From Manis javanica (lineage: Eukaryota > Chordata > Mammalia > Pholidota > Manidae), in the NCBI RefSeq assembly GCF_040802235.1, contig NC_133158.1, forward strand, positions 157,306,401-157,370,400: 64,000 bases of DNA, written 5' to 3'. The stretch's first letter is position 1. Each line of letters starts with the position of its first letter. Positions 12,779 to 27,700 of the stretch are shown here, in pieces. The notes below the pieces were generated by a model. The model was not told the DNA's origin, did no database searches, and worked only from the letters and a program-made list of their open reading frames with translations. Both the position numbers and the translations under genes were made by a program.

Positions 12779-15700
12779 GTAAGAGTAAATATAGCCAGCT
12801 AGTAAATTTGTCCTTATGACTAAAAATATGTAGCTGTAGGGATGTTATAATTAGTGAGCCTTACCTTTTAAAACCTGTCACTTACCACTTTTGAGCATTG
12901 GGATTTTAAAAATTTAACTCCAAGAGCATGTTGCATTAGATAATAATTTTAAAAACACTCCTTCTAATAGAATGTAAAAGATAAGATATAAACAATGGTT
13001 TAATTATCATGAATATAACAGTGAATTAATAAGAAAGCAGAATAGCACAATTTAGAAGGTGAATATTCATGTCAATGCAAGGACATTCTGTTGATATTCT
13101 GTTTAAAAGGATCTGAAAAAAAATTTTCATATGTAAGTAAAAAGTTATAGTTGAGTATTTTTAATTCCCCATTGTTGTTTAAAACGTGATACAGCCATTT
13201 ATTATAAATAATTTAACATGTGTTACTGGTAAGTTTTAATAAATATAATGGAACTAGAAGTATTTCTGAACTATGAAGCAAAAAACTTTTTGAAGTTTCT
13301 TTGAAAATAAATTATACATAAAAAAGCAAATAGAAAATAAATATTTTAAACAAGCAGATTAACTAGGGACTTTGTGGGGAGAGAGCTAAGGGATTTAGGG
13401 ATTTTTCCTCAAATCCCTAAACTCTATAAATTTCATTAGTGCTGTCTTACTTTAATAGAACTTTTCAAAAGACAAGAGATGTGGTTATGATTGTTTTTAA
13501 AAGTAATGAGTTACAATCTCACTAAAAACAATCATGAAATTATGCAAAAAATGAAATTATAATGTGTTTTCATTACATTATCATAATAAACTCTAGGCTA
13601 TAATAAAAAAGTTTTAGCATGAAGAACTATGATTAATATAATTGGTGGAAACCTCTTAATCTAATTACAAATAGGATAATAGAGTCCACCAATTTAAAAT
13701 ATCCTAAACTGAATTAATGATCCATTCAAAAGAAATACGTATGCTTATTTGCTTCTTTTATCAAAATACACTTTCAGATGCTATTTAACACGGTACACAT
13801 GAAGTAAACTCATTTTTCACTATCTAATGTATACCAGTCCCTGAGTATCATTGCAAAAGCTCAAACAAATTGTAAAATGTAGGCATGGAACATAAAAAAT
13901 CATTAATTTTAATATGTACTTAATTTTTATATTTGAAGGAAAACAAAAAAAAATCTTGACAGGTCTTTTCTTTCATTTAAGACTGACACTAACACTTAGT
14001 CCAAAACATTTAAAAAATAAGAGTTACAGCAACAATTGTAGCCTGTAAGGTGAAGAGTTGCAGAGTACGTGAAATATTTATAAGCTAGTTATGCATTTTT
14101 AAAAGAGTAGATAGAAATTCAAAGGAGTTCCTTCTTTATCTGCTAGCTTAAGTCGTTGAAGAAACTTGTGACCAGAAAGCTATATTATGATAAAAATATA
14201 TTTAATTTACCAAGAAAGCAGTGATGTTCAGTAGTGATAAGGACTCAACGCTAAACTTAGAAGGTAACACTTCAGATAGAAAACTAACATTCCTTTTGCA
14301 ACCTACTCAAAATATTTAACACCTGAAGTGGGGGAACATCTGTAAGAGACCCTCTGTTACTTATAGGAAGTGAAAATGAAGCTTCCTTTTGAACTAGAAA
14401 TCTGGTTTCAGGGGTAAGGCAGGTTATCATCATTTGCCTAAAATGGTTTTGTGGATAGTTTTCTTCAAATATTCTTACCAACCAACATTATCTGTGACAT
14501 TATGCACTCTCTCTGGCCTACGTAACTGTATTGGCAATTATCACCTTCCCAGGGAACACAAGCTAGGTGGACATTGCACACATTTCATAGGCAGTTCGGT
14601 CAGTGTACTAAATTACAGGACAATCTGAATACTGGATGCCATGAGAACTAAAGAAATATTTGTGTGGTCTGGAGCCCTGTGGTTTAGTAGAAATAAACAC
14701 AATTTTGGAATAGGTGGGTCCAAGCTTTAAGTCTGAGAAAAACAGGAGTTTCCAGGATGATCTAAACTGAATAGGAGCTATTTCCAAAGGCTGCTCTTAA
14801 GTGAAATGAAATCCCAAAAGAGGAAGCAAGTGATCACAGAATGGTGATCCCAGCAGTCTTCCACAGACTAACCGCAAATAGACTTTGGACGTGATCTGCT
14901 GGGGGCCCCAAGGGCATCAGTACCTCTACACCTGCTGTGGCCTTGAAGGACCCAAAGACCTGGGTCAGTAATGTAGACCCACTTGCCAGACAATAATCTA
15001 CTGCATTTTGTTAAAGCAAACATAGTTTACAAGATAAAATTAGAATTTGCTAATCTCTTTAACAATAAAATAGATATTGAGAGAGAATCTAATAATCTTC
15101 TACTAGTTATTATTACAAAGTGACCCCTAGCACATGCTTTATAAAAATGTAAGTATAGCATGTGTACAGTAAAATGCATAAAAAGCACTGAACTTAAGCA
15201 CCATGATTTTTTTAATTTTGTTATCATTAATCTACAAATACATGAAGAACTATGTTTCCAAGTTTCCACCTTCACGAACTCCCCCACACAAACCCCATTA
15301 CAGTCACTGTCTATCAGAGTAGTAAGATGCTGTAGAATCGCTACTTGTCTTCACTGTGTTGCACAGCCCTCCCATGCTAATTATACATACAAATCCTAAT
15401 ACCCTCTTTCTTTTTCCCCGCCCTTAACCCACCCTTCCCACCCACCCTCCCCAGTCCCTTTCCCTTTGGTAACTGTTAGTCCATTCGTGGGTTCTGTGAT
15501 TCTGCTGCTGTTTTGTTCCTTCAGTTTTTCTTTATTCTTATACTCCACACAGGAGTGAAATCATTTGATACTTGTCTTTCTCTGCCTGGCTTATTTCACT
15601 GAGCATAATACCCTCTAGCTCCATCCATCCATCCATGTTGTTGCAAATGGTAGGATTTGTTTTCTTCTTATGGCTGAGTAATATTCCATTGTGTATATGT

Positions 15701-18700
15701 ACCACATCTTCTTTATCCATTCATTTACTGATGGACATTTAGGTTGCTTCCATTTCTTGGCTATTGTAAGTAGTGCAGCAATAAACATAGGGGTGCATCT
15801 GTCTTTTTCAAACTGTGCTGCTGCATTCTTAGGGTAAATTCCTAGAAGGAATTCCTAGGTCAAATGGTATGTCTATTTTGAGCTTTTTGAGGAACCTCCA
15901 TACTGCTTTCCACAATGGTTGAACTAATTTACATTCCCACCAGCAGTGTAGGAGGGTTCCCCTTTCTCCACAACCTCTCCAACATGTGTTGTTGTTTGTC
16001 TTTTGGATGGTGGCAATCCTTACTGGTGTGAGGTTATATCTCATTGTGGTTTTAATTTGCATTTCTCTGATGACTAGCGATGTGGAGAATCTTTTCATGT
16101 GTCTGTTGACCATATGAATTTCTTCTTTGGAGAACTGTCTGTTCAGCTCTTTTGCCCATTTTTTAATTGGATTATTTTCTTTTTGTTTGTTGAGGTACAT
16201 GAGCTCTTTATATATTTTGGATGTCAACCCTTTATCAGATCTGTCATTTATGAATATATTCTCCCATACTGTAGGGTACCTTTTTGTTCTATTGATGGTG
16301 TCCTTTGCTGTACAGAAACTTTTCAGCTTGATATAGTCCCATTTGTTCATTTTTTCATTTTTGCTTTTGTTTCCCTTGCCTGGGGAGATGTGTTCATGAA
16401 GAAGTTGCTCATGCTTATGTCCAAGAGATTTTTGCCTATGTTTTTTTCTAGGAGTTTGATGGTTTCATGACTTACATTCAAGTCTTTCATCCATTTCGAA
16501 TTTACTTTTGTGTATGGGGTTAGACAGTGATCCAGTTTCATTCTCTTACATGTAGCTGTCCAGTTTTGCCAGCACCATCTGTTGAAGAGACTGTCATTTC
16601 CCCATTGTATGTCCATGGCTCCTTTATCATATATTAATTTACCATATATGTTTGGATTAATATCTGGAGTCTCTATTCTGTTCCACTGGTCTGTGGCTCT
16701 GTTCTTGTGCCAGTACCAAATTGCCTTGATTACTGTGGCTTTGTAGTAGAGCTTAAAGTAGGGGAACAAGATCCCCCCACTTTATTCCTCCTTCTCAGGA
16801 TTGCTTGTTTCCATATGAATTTTTGAACTATTTGTTCCAGTTCGGTGAAGAATGTTGTTGGTAATTTAATAGGGATTGCATCAAATCTGTATGTTGCTTT
16901 GGGCAGGATGGCCATTTTGATTATATTAATTCTTCCTAGCCAAGAGCATGGGATGAGTTTCCATTTGTTAGTGTCCTCTTTAATTTCTCTTAAGAGTGTC
17001 TTATAGTTTTCAGGATATAGGTCTTTCACTTCCTTGGTTAGGTTTATTCCTAGGTATTTTATTCTTTTTGATGCAATTGTGAATGGAATTGTTTTCCTGA
17101 TTTCTCTTTCTATTAGTTCATTGTCAGTATATAGGAAAGCCACAGATTTCTGTGTGTTAATTTTGTATCCTGCAACTTTGCTGTGTTCCGATATCAGTTC
17201 TAGTAGTTTTGGAGTGGAGTCTTTAGGGTTTTTTATGTACAGTATCATGTCATCTGCAAATAGTGACAGTTTAACTTCTTATTTACCATTTTGTATTGGT
17301 TGTATTTCTTTGTTTTGTCTAATTGCCATGGCTAGGACCTCCAGTACTATGTTGAATAACAGTGGGGAGAGTGGGCATTCCTGTCTTGTTCACAATCTCA
17401 GAGGAAAAGCTTTCAGCCTCTCGCTGTTCAGTATGATGTTAGCTGTGGGTTTATCATATATGGCCTTTATTATGTTGAGGTACTTGCCATCTATGCCCAT
17501 TTTGCTGAAAGTTTTATCATGAATGGATGTTGAATTTTGTTGAATGCTTTTTCATCATCTATGGAGATGATCATGTGGTTTTTGTCTTTTTTTTTGTTGA
17601 TGTGGTGGATGATGTCGATGGATATTCGAATGTTGTACCATTCTTGCATCCCTGGGATGAATCCCACTTGGTCATGGTTTATGATCCTTTTGATGTATTT
17701 TTGAATTCCGTTTGCTAATATTTTGTTGAGTATTTTTGCATCTACATTCATCAGGGATATTGGTCTGTAATTTTCTTTTTTGGTGGGGTCTTTGCCTGGT
17801 TTTGGTATTATGGTGATTTTGGCTTCATAGAATGAGTTTGAGAGTATTTCCTCCTCTCCTATTTTTTGGAAAACTTTAAGGAGAATGGGTACTATGTCTT
17901 CTCTGTATGTCTGATAAAATTTTGAGGTAAATCCATCTGGCCTGGGGTTTTGTTCTTGGGTAGTTTTTTGATTACCGCTTCCATTTCTTTGCTGGTAATT
18001 GGTTTGTTTAGATTTTGTGTTTCTTCCTTGGTCAGTCTTGGAAGGTTGTATTTTTCTAAGATGTTGTCTATTTCTTCTAGGTTTTCCAGCTTGTTAGCAT
18101 ATAGGTTTGCATAGTATTCTCTAATAATTCTTTGTATTTCTATGGGGTCCGTTGTGATTTTTCCTGTCTTGTTTCTGATTCTGTATATGTGTGTTGAATC
18201 TCTTTTACTCTTAATAAGTCTGGCTAGGGGCTTATATATTTTGTTTATTTTCTCAAAGAACCAGCTCTTGGTTTCATTGATTTTTTCTATTGTTTTATTC
18301 TTCTCAATTTTATTTATTTCTTCTCTGATCTTTATTATGTCCCTCCTTCTGCTGACCTTAGGCCTCATTTGTTCTTCTTTTTCCAATTTTGATAATTGTG
18401 ACATTAGACCTTTCAGTTGGGATTGTTCTTCCTTCTTTAAATATGCCTGGATTGCTATATACTTTCCTCTTAAGACTGCTTTCACTGCGTCCCACAGAAG
18501 TTGGAGCTTTGTGTTGTTGATGTCGTTTGTTTTCATATATTGCTGGATCTCTATTTTAATTTGGTCATTGATCCATTGATTATTTAGGAGCATGTTTTTA
18601 AGCCTCCATGTGTTTGTGAGCCTTTTTGCTTTCTTTATAAAATTTATTTTTAGTTTTATACCTTTGTGGTCTGAAAAATTGGTTGGTAGGAGTTCAATCT

Positions 18701-21700
18701 TTTTGAATTTACTGAGGCTCTTTTTGTGGCCTAGTATGTGGTCTATTCTGGAGAATGTTCCATGTGCACTTGAGAAGAATGTGTATCCTGTTACTTTTGG
18801 ATGTAGAGTTCTATAGATGTCTATTAGGTCCATCTGTTCTAGTGTGTTGCTCAGTGCCTCTGTGTCCTTACTTATTTCTGTCAGGTGGATCTATCCTTTG
18901 GAGTGAGTGGTGGTTGAAGTCTCCTAAAATGAATGCATTGCCTTCTATTTACTCCTTTAGTTCTGTTAGTATTTGTTTCACATATGCTTGTGCTCCTATA
19001 TTGGTTGCATATATATTTATAATGGTTATATCCTCTTGTTGGACTGAGCCCTTTATCATTATATAATGTCCTTCTTTATCTCTTGTTACTTTCTTTGTTT
19101 TGAAGTCTATTTTGTCTGATACTAGTACTGCAACACCTGCTTTTTTCTCCTTGTTTTTTGCATGAAATATCTTTTTCCATCCCTTGACTTTTAGTCTGTG
19201 CATGTCTTTGGGTTTGAGGTGGGTCTCTTGTAAGCAGCATATAGATGCGTCTTCTTTTTTATCCATTCTATTACTCTGTTCTTTTGGTTGCTGCATTCAG
19301 TCCATTTACATTTAGGTTGATTATTGAAAAACATATTCTTATTTCCATTGCAGGCTTTAGATTCGCGGTTACCAAAGCTTCAAGGTTAGCTTCTTTAGTA
19401 TCTTACTGCCTAACTCTACTCACTTATTGAGCTATTATAGACACTGTGTGGTGATCCTTTATTTCTCTCCCTTCTTATTCCTCCTCCTCCATTCTTCATA
19501 TGTTGGGTGTTTTATTTTGTGCTCTTTTGTGTTTCCTTTAACTGTTTTTATGGGTACTTGATTTTATTTTTTGTCTTTAGTTATTATTTGATTGGTGTGC
19601 TTTCTTTGCTGTGATTTTATTTTCTCTGGTGACATCTATTTAGTCTTAGGAGTGCTCCCATCTGGAGTGGTCCCCCTAAAATACCCTGTAGAGGTGGTTT
19701 GTGGGAGGCAAATTCCCTCAACTTTTGCCTGTCTGGTAATTGTTTAATCCCTCCTTCATATTTAAATGATAATTGTGCTGGATACAGTATTCTTGGTTCA
19801 AAGCCCTTCTGTTTCATTGTATTAAATATATCATGCCATTCTCTTCTGGCCTGTAAGGTTCCTGTTGAGAAATCTGATGATAACCTGATGGGTTTTCCTT
19901 TGTAGGTGACCTTTTTCCTCTCTCTAGCTGCCTTTAAAACTCTGTCTTTTTCCTTGATCTTTGCCATTTTAATTATTATGTGTCTTGGTGTTGTCCTCCT
20001 TGGGTCCCTTCTGTTGGGAGTTCTGTGTACTCCCGTGGTCTGAACGATTATTTCCTCACCCAGTTTGGGGAAGTTTTCAGTTATTATTTCTTCAAATACA
20101 CTTTCTATCCCTTTTTCTCCCTCTTCTTCTTCTGGTACTCCTATAATGCGAATATTGTTCCATTTGGGTTGGTCCCACAGTTCTCTTCATATTGATTCAT
20201 TCCTGGAGATCCTTTTATCTCTCTCTATGTCAGCTTGTATGCGTTCCTGTTCTCTGGTTTCTATTCCATCAATGGCCTCTTGCATCTTATCCATTCTGCT
20301 TATATATCCTTCCAGAGATTGTTTCATTTCTGTTATCTCCTTCCAGATGTCATCCCTTAGCTGTTGCACATTTCTCTGCAGCTCCATCAGCACGGTTATG
20401 ACCTTTATTTTGAATTCTTTTTCAGGGAGATTGGTTAGGTCTATCTCCCCAGATTCCTCCTCAGGGGAGACTGTCTGGTTTAATCTGGTCTGTATCAAAT
20501 CTTTCTGCCTTTTTATGGCTATAGAGGTAGTTGTGGGAAGCTGGTGTGTGTGTCGGCTCGGAAACGTCCCTTCTTCCTGGTTTGTGGCCTTCCTCTCCTG
20601 GGAGAACAGCGACCCCTAGTGGCTTGTGCTGGGTAGCTGCACACAGACGGGGTTTCTAATTCTTGCCTGGCCGCTGTGAAAGAAGCCTCCACCCTGCTGC
20701 CTCAGGCTGCTGCTTCACTGTGGCAGAGCGACATCAGAGGGGAAATGGGCTGGAGGCTGTTTATCTCCGTGAGGGGCCTGCAAGCTGCACTGCTGCCCAG
20801 GGGTTTAGACCACCCGGAGTTCCCCTGGATTCCCAGTTGCTGGGCTGATTTCACCAGGATGCTTCCATCCAGCCGTGGGGTCCCTGTCCCTTTAAGTCTT
20901 TCAAAAAGCACTTGCTTTTCTTTATCCCAGGGGCGCTGGCTACAGGGACCTGCTCACAGGTCTTACTGTCCCGTTTACCTACTATCCAGCACCACATGCC
21001 CTGTGTGTCTGCACTCCATTGCGGATGGCTTGGGCTGGGTGTTTAGCAGTCCTGGGCTCCCTCTCCCTCCCCGCTCCGACTCCTCTGCTCCCGCCGGGAT
21101 CTGGGGTGAGGGGTCTCAGGTCTCACCAGGCCGGGGCTTGTATCTTACCCCCTTTGCAATGCACTGGGTTCTCATAGGTGTGGGTGTAGCCTGGCTGTTG
21201 TCCTGTGTCTTCTGGTCTCTCTTTTAGGGATAGTTGTATTTGTTGAATTTTCAAAAATATATATGGTTTTGGGAGGATATTTGCTGCTGCTCTACTCACA
21301 CCGCCATCTTGGCTCCGCCCCCAGTGATTTTTTAAATAAGGATGCACTTGTGTAATCATCAACAAGATCAAAAGATAGAACATTTCTGGCACATCATAAA
21401 GTTCCTTTTCTGGTCAATAGCCATGCACCAGCACTTTCAAAATGAACCACTACTCTGAATTTTATCATTCTGAACTAGTCTTCCCTAAATCATAATTTTG
21501 CCTCTGTTTCTCTGAAAGTCCATGACAACAGCGCTAATGCTGAGGAAAGTATGTGTGCCTCCTGACATTATTTTCCAGTTGTTAATACTATATTGGTCAT
21601 TAGCTCCCTTCCCAAGTTTGTATGGTCTGTTACACAGACTTCCTTTCAGTTTACCACTTGAGATCCCATTCAGGCCTCCTTCTCTAGAGCAAGAGGAGCT

Positions 21701-24700
21701 CTAAAGCCTATATCCTTTGTGTCTGCCTGGATCTTAAACAAGTTCAGAACCACCCCTGATGGGAAGCAAATTCTGCATTAGTGGTATGGAGCTCTGTCTT
21801 AGTGGGGCCGAAGGACAGGTTTATTTCCATATTGTCCTAACCCTAAAGAATGTCCAAATTCAAAAGGTCACAGAGCAGTACAAACTTACAGACCCACCTT
21901 CATCTATTCCTACAGGCTTAGGGTTAAATAAATGAATTATGTGCCAATCGTTTCTCATTAACAATCACAATTCACACGACTTTAATGAGCCTATCATTAC
22001 TAGGAAACTGTTAATGTCAGTGTCCAAAGGACCATTCCTTGGAGGCCTACATTACTTCACCAATTTATTTATTCACCTCTCTGTAAGTGCTCATCCAGAC
22101 TGTGCCTGAATTTCTTTAATAAAGGAGAATTTATTCTGTCCAAAGAAAATTCAGTCTTGTTCTCAAATTTGTTTTTTAGAGATCTGAAAGATTCAGAAAA
22201 TGTCTCTTTCTGCCACCCCCACACACAACTTACAAGAATGTGGGGGTCAGTGCTGAAGAGAGGCCATTCTGATCTATTGTGAGATATGCAAATGTCCCTC
22301 CAACTTTAGTATATGTACAACGAGAGGACTTTTTCAAATCTTTATACAGCTGTTATGAATTTCTTTTTTATAGTAAACCAGATTCATTTTCCTGGTCCTT
22401 CCAATTCATGTCTTTAGAATAGTCTGAGTTATTTGTCTTCACCATGGCCTCTCTGACATTTGAGTATACCTTTTCACACCTACACCCAGTCTAAGGCAGC
22501 ATAGCGCTGATAAACTAATGAACGCACATGTGAGAATTCCGGTAACTGATGCATTATGAAAGACACAAAGCAAAAACACTGATTATAGGCTTTGGGAAAA
22601 AAGTAGTATCTGATGAAGGAGGTATCCAAATAGCGGTCAAGTGAGAAGAAAATGAAAAATAATAGTAATAAAAACTGTAATACATACTTTTTAACAAAGA
22701 AGACATTTTCATGGCCTATCTCTTAGGACTTATGGATAATACTAAACAGGTTTCATACTGACGTAGGGTGAACAGTACATCTCCACATTTCATCTAAGAG
22801 ATAATTGAAGTGGTAACATTTTTACCTGGCAATAACATAGAGAAATGATGATTCTCTAAAATGTCAAAACCAAAGATTATAGAACTCTGTAATTATTTTC
22901 TTTTGCAATTTTGGGTGAGCTACAAAGGGATTCATACTATCTAAAACCTGTATGTTTTTATATAAATACTGTGAAATCAAAGCTTAGTTAGATGTTATAC
23001 CACCCTTAAGAAGCTCATACATTAATTTTAATATGCTCATAGTATATAACATTAAACCATTAGTTTTCAGAGTATATCATCAGACCAGCAGCATCACCTT
23101 ACCTGGGAACTTCCTAGAAATGCCCGACCCCTACCCAAACTACTGAATCAGAAACACTGGAGGGGGCCCAGCAATCGGTGTTTTAACAAGCCCTGCAGGT
23201 AGTTGTGGAGCAGGCTAAAGAGTAAGAACCACTGAATGAAACCCAGCTGTCACAGTATGACTAATTAAAAAAAGACAAAATATCTTTGGAAATTAAGAGG
23301 CACCCTACTTAATATTTGGGGAACGGAAAATGTTCCTTAAAAGCCATAAACGTGATTCAAAACCTATGTCTAAGGTCATTCTTTTATGAGTAGAGGATAT
23401 CTAGTTCTTTTTACCATTCATTTCCTTTCATCATTTATAACTTGTTCAACTCTTTGAATAGAAGTTTTACTTACCTTCAAAAAATGCATTTTCTAAAATC
23501 TTTTATTTCACCCAAATTGTCCAACATTTTCTCACAACTCCTACTAGAAGTCTTCCACATTCCTTTTTCTCTGGCTGAACACCCCAGTGGTGATAGTAAG
23601 AAGGGAAAATGAAAGGACAGCACTGGAGTGAGGGACAGCAGGAGATAACCTACCCTCTGAGCTAAGAAATAACAAATACTATAAGGAAAACTGAATAAAA
23701 TGGCATAAATTTAAATGTGGGCTGGGCTTTTTCATTCTCTTGCAGATGCACAGAACCAAAGAAGTAGAGGTCTGCCTGGTTTTATTCCTGGGGCTCCAGA
23801 CCCAGACCATCACCTTCCAGTCACTCCTTCCTGCCCAGGGAGCCAAGTGCTGCAGCCAGGTCTCCTTCCACCAGGCAATCTCCCTCCGGGCCTAGAATAT
23901 TTAAGCCAGGTATTTTTCTCTGCCTGTGTCTATAAATGTTTTCCTTAAGAAGAATACAAACTGGGTTTTTCACTTTTCATCCAAGACTGAAGGACTTCAA
24001 GAAAGAACTTACTGAAGTGTGAAAGCATTACAAATCATGAAATTAAAAATCTTTTTTTCTTATATCTATTATTTGGGGTGAAATTCATGTTTTCTACTTC
24101 TATTTCTTTATGTTTGCTATGTTCTTATTTACTTGACAGAGTGATGACACTAAATATTTCTATTTAGCTGTTAGCGTATTTATCCTCCTTCTGCTCATTG
24201 CTCAAGGTGTCAGTAAATTTATCCTCAAGGAATCATCTAATATATCTAGTATCTGTAGCTATTTAATTAAAGAAAATTTACTGAGTACTTGCTATAATCA
24301 AGGCATATAAAAGCATACAATCTAGTCCTTCTCACCCAAATATCCTGTAAGCAATTGGTAACTGCTTATTTTGTTAACAAAAAATGTTGGCAAAAAGTTC
24401 AAGGCTGTGTACCAAAGGCAGGTAACACACAAGTGTAATGTGTGCAGGTGAAGAGAGGAGAGAAAGGTGGTTAAAGATCAATGTGCTCAGGAGAGATTTC
24501 TGTAATGAGCTGAGAGTTCAGTGTTTTCAACTGAATCTCAAAAGGTAGCTAGAAATCCACAGGAAAGCAGGTGACCAAGTCAACACTATTGTCTTTGATA
24601 GTGTAACATCTCCAGGCCAATTTGCTTGAAAAATTATATTACTATTAGATAAGCCACTATTCTAGTCACTAGAGGGTAAGCAGTGATTCAAGCCTTATAA

Positions 24701-27700
24701 CTAATCAATATATATCATTATATCTGAATTATATGGTGCATAGATAGCAATTACATTATACACATATGTATAATTGTTTTTGTATTTTATCCTACAAAAG
24801 ATTAGAAATACATTTACACTAATATTGAGATGTCAGCACATCTGCTGCAATTTTCAGCTTGTTTGGCATTCTTTCAAACTCTGAAGTCTATCTCCTTTAT
24901 CAAAATCAAATCTCAGTGTTAATTCCCTTAAGGTACAAGAGATTTCTGTTATGCCTGATAGGGTTTAAGCTGTATGCAGCATATGTTCCTGGGAAAATGT
25001 TTATAATTGCAGATGCCTTCTCCAGAAACCCACTGGCAGACAAATGTACTTTAGAGACTGGAGAGCTCAGGGAGATATGTAAAAGAGCTGGAAAAGCTAG
25101 CCCACCATCTTCCATCTGCAGAAAGGATCCGCTGTAATAGCTGACTAGAGTTGATTAACTGCTGCAAGCTGTTTGGGAATGTTGTCAGACAAGGATTCGC
25201 CAAGTATAAAAGTGATATACCAGTGCCAGAGGGCTGAGGTTTGATGATCACATATGGTCATCACATACTCTTCTTCCATCCATGAATGATGACACTCCTG
25301 GAGCCAGATACTTGACATTAATATATTTTTTTCCACATTCGAAAAATAGAGATATGAATCCACCGGATTCAGTTCTAAAATGAAGTCAGTTTTCCAAAAA
25401 TAGACCTTTGGTAATCTTTTACAAAAAATCAAAATATGCCACAAATTGATGACTATTTTACTTCAAAGGTAAAGTTAATTATTCACTTTATGCTAAAAGA
25501 ACACTTACTTTATTTTAAATCAGTGTCTAATTCAATAGGATGAATGAGTGTTTTAGAAATTTTGTACCAGAAGTCTGTAAGAGACATACATGAAATAAAT
25601 TTTTAGATGTTAACTTTCATCTAAAAATATATATAAAGTTGTGAACATTTGGAAATAGTATATTCCTCCATAAATAAGAAAATATACAAAAATATACAAA
25701 ATCCTTCTAAATTAAAAAGTCAAATTTTTAAAAAGCATGTTTTCTTGTAATCAAGTCCATCCAATGACTATTGAAAACCTTATTTTCATTAACAATTTGA
25801 AAATAAATCCGCAAGTATGTGTATGTATATTTTTAGGGGTGTACAAATATATACATGCATGTGTATGTATGTATTATATATGTATATTTATATATTTATA
25901 TAAATACCTATGAATCTGTGTACATATATGCACACATATATATAAATACCTATGAATCAGTGTTCATATATGTATACATATATGTTGTTCATTTAGGTTA
26001 AACCTAAGAATAAAACTAATAGATTCTCTTCCCAGATTGTGTTCACAATAGTCAATAACATTTTATCCTCTAAGTGTCAAAGGATAATTATTATAATTTA
26101 GTCACCTGTAAGTAAGAGTAATGACTTAAAGTCTACAACAATACATGTAAAGACAAAGTTTCTTTTTTTATTAAGGAATTATTGATAAACACTCATGAGG
26201 GTTTCACATGAAAAACAATGTGGTCACTACATTCACCCATATTTTTGAGTCCACCCCCACATACGCCATTGCAGTCACTGTCCATCAGTGTAGTAAGATG
26301 CCACAGAGTCACTATTTGCCTTCTCTGTGCTACACAGTCTTTCCCTGAAGATCCAGTATCTTTTAAAGTACATATGTTCAGTGGAATTGCTGCTCCCTGT
26401 AAACCTGATAAATTAAACATAAGAAATGACTGTTAAGCTGTATATTCAAGACTGCCACTAGATCTCATCCTGCAGCTTTCATACTAAAGGAGTGCTCTAC
26501 TTGCCCTGACCCTGAGTACATGATTCAATCTGTTTGAAGTCTCCACTAATTCCTAGTCCATACGGTAACAGCAGAAGATGAAAAGGGCTCATTCGGACCA
26601 TGGTTTGTAAGTGGCCCAGGACTATTTGAAGGAAGCTACAAGAACAACCATAACCAAAACCTTCAGATCCAGGAGGTTTGTCCACAGAGAGAGCAAATCA
26701 AATGTCTTTACAGAGGAGAGAGAGAATATAAGAGCAAACAGGGAGGAATGGCACTCAGAAGTTCCATAGTATCATTTAAGACTTATTGCCCCAGCTCCTA
26801 ACAGATTAGTTTGGTAGTTCCAGTACACCAACAGAGAAGAAAGCACCTCAAAAATGGTGGCAGGACAGCCCAGGTTCAAGTCCAAGCTAACCATTTATAA
26901 ACTCTGCAACTTTGAGGAAACTACTTAATCTCTCTGAGAATGTTTCTTTACATGTGAAATGTAATGATATCTACCTTTTTATATTTTTGTAGGGATTAAA
27001 TAAGACAGTGTATTTAATCCTCATGGAAGCCCTTAGATAAACAACTGTCTCACAGTAGCCCTTAAACAACTGTCATTACAGGATATTAGAGAGTTACAAC
27101 TTCCCTTTTCATTGAGGAGTGGGCCTCAGTTGATAGTCTCTAACTTTCAAGACTGAAACTTGATGCACACTAATATTAAAGTTCCTAAACTCAAACCTCA
27201 GTCTTGTCCCATAGTTATCCATCTCTAAATTACCTCTACATAAATCCACTGCCATTGTGGTTATCCTTTTGAGGCTCACCTCTTCTCTTTCCTCAATGCT
27301 TCTTCATTTTCCCCAAAAGAGGAGACCAGAATGAAGAACAGTACATTACAAAAGAGTGATTCTAATTTCTAAAAATTTTGCCATAATTATTAAAGATTAT
27401 TAATAGAATATATTAAGTCAAAATTATTTTTGGAAAAATATTTGTTGAGAACATTAAAAAGGAGGCCACATGTACTCTTTTATCAATCATAAGATTTAAA
27501 TAGAGGAAACAATCTTAGTTTTACCTTCACCTCAGAATATACAAAGAAAATGAAGGAAATAAAGTAGGTTCAACTTTTCTGGGTTTATAACAGTCAATTG
27601 ATACCAAATATTAGTAATGACTATTTCAGTTTAACAGTTACCAGTGAAATTATTATGGTGAAGGGAGGACAAATCTGAAGGTTAAATAAAAAATGAAGCA

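Larger units (their letters stand above)
15216..21324 (-). mobile_element. Nearly full-length decayed LINE-1
   Basis: A 6.1-kb L1 in reverse orientation to PLSCR5, in intron 1. Its 5' UTR is at about 20540-21324 and is GC-rich, with ACTCACACCGCCATCTTGGC (complement strand) at the very start. ORF1, ORF2 and the 3' UTR follow leftward. Flanks TGATTTTTTTAA (15204-15215) and TGATTTTTTAA (21325-21335) look like a target-site duplication differing by one T. Both ORFs are broken, so it is not autonomous now. Confidence 0.92.

Noticed and set aside
16099..21227. Several + strand frames of 100-180 codons
   Set aside because: They are antisense to L1 ORF1, ORF2 and 5' UTR, so they are shadows.
26497..26685. 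Minus-strand frame with [16 protein letters not shown], slightly like the LPFG region of a gypsy reverse transcriptase
   Set aside because: Opposite strand to the nearby pol fossil, no YxDD motif and no flanking similarity; probably chance.
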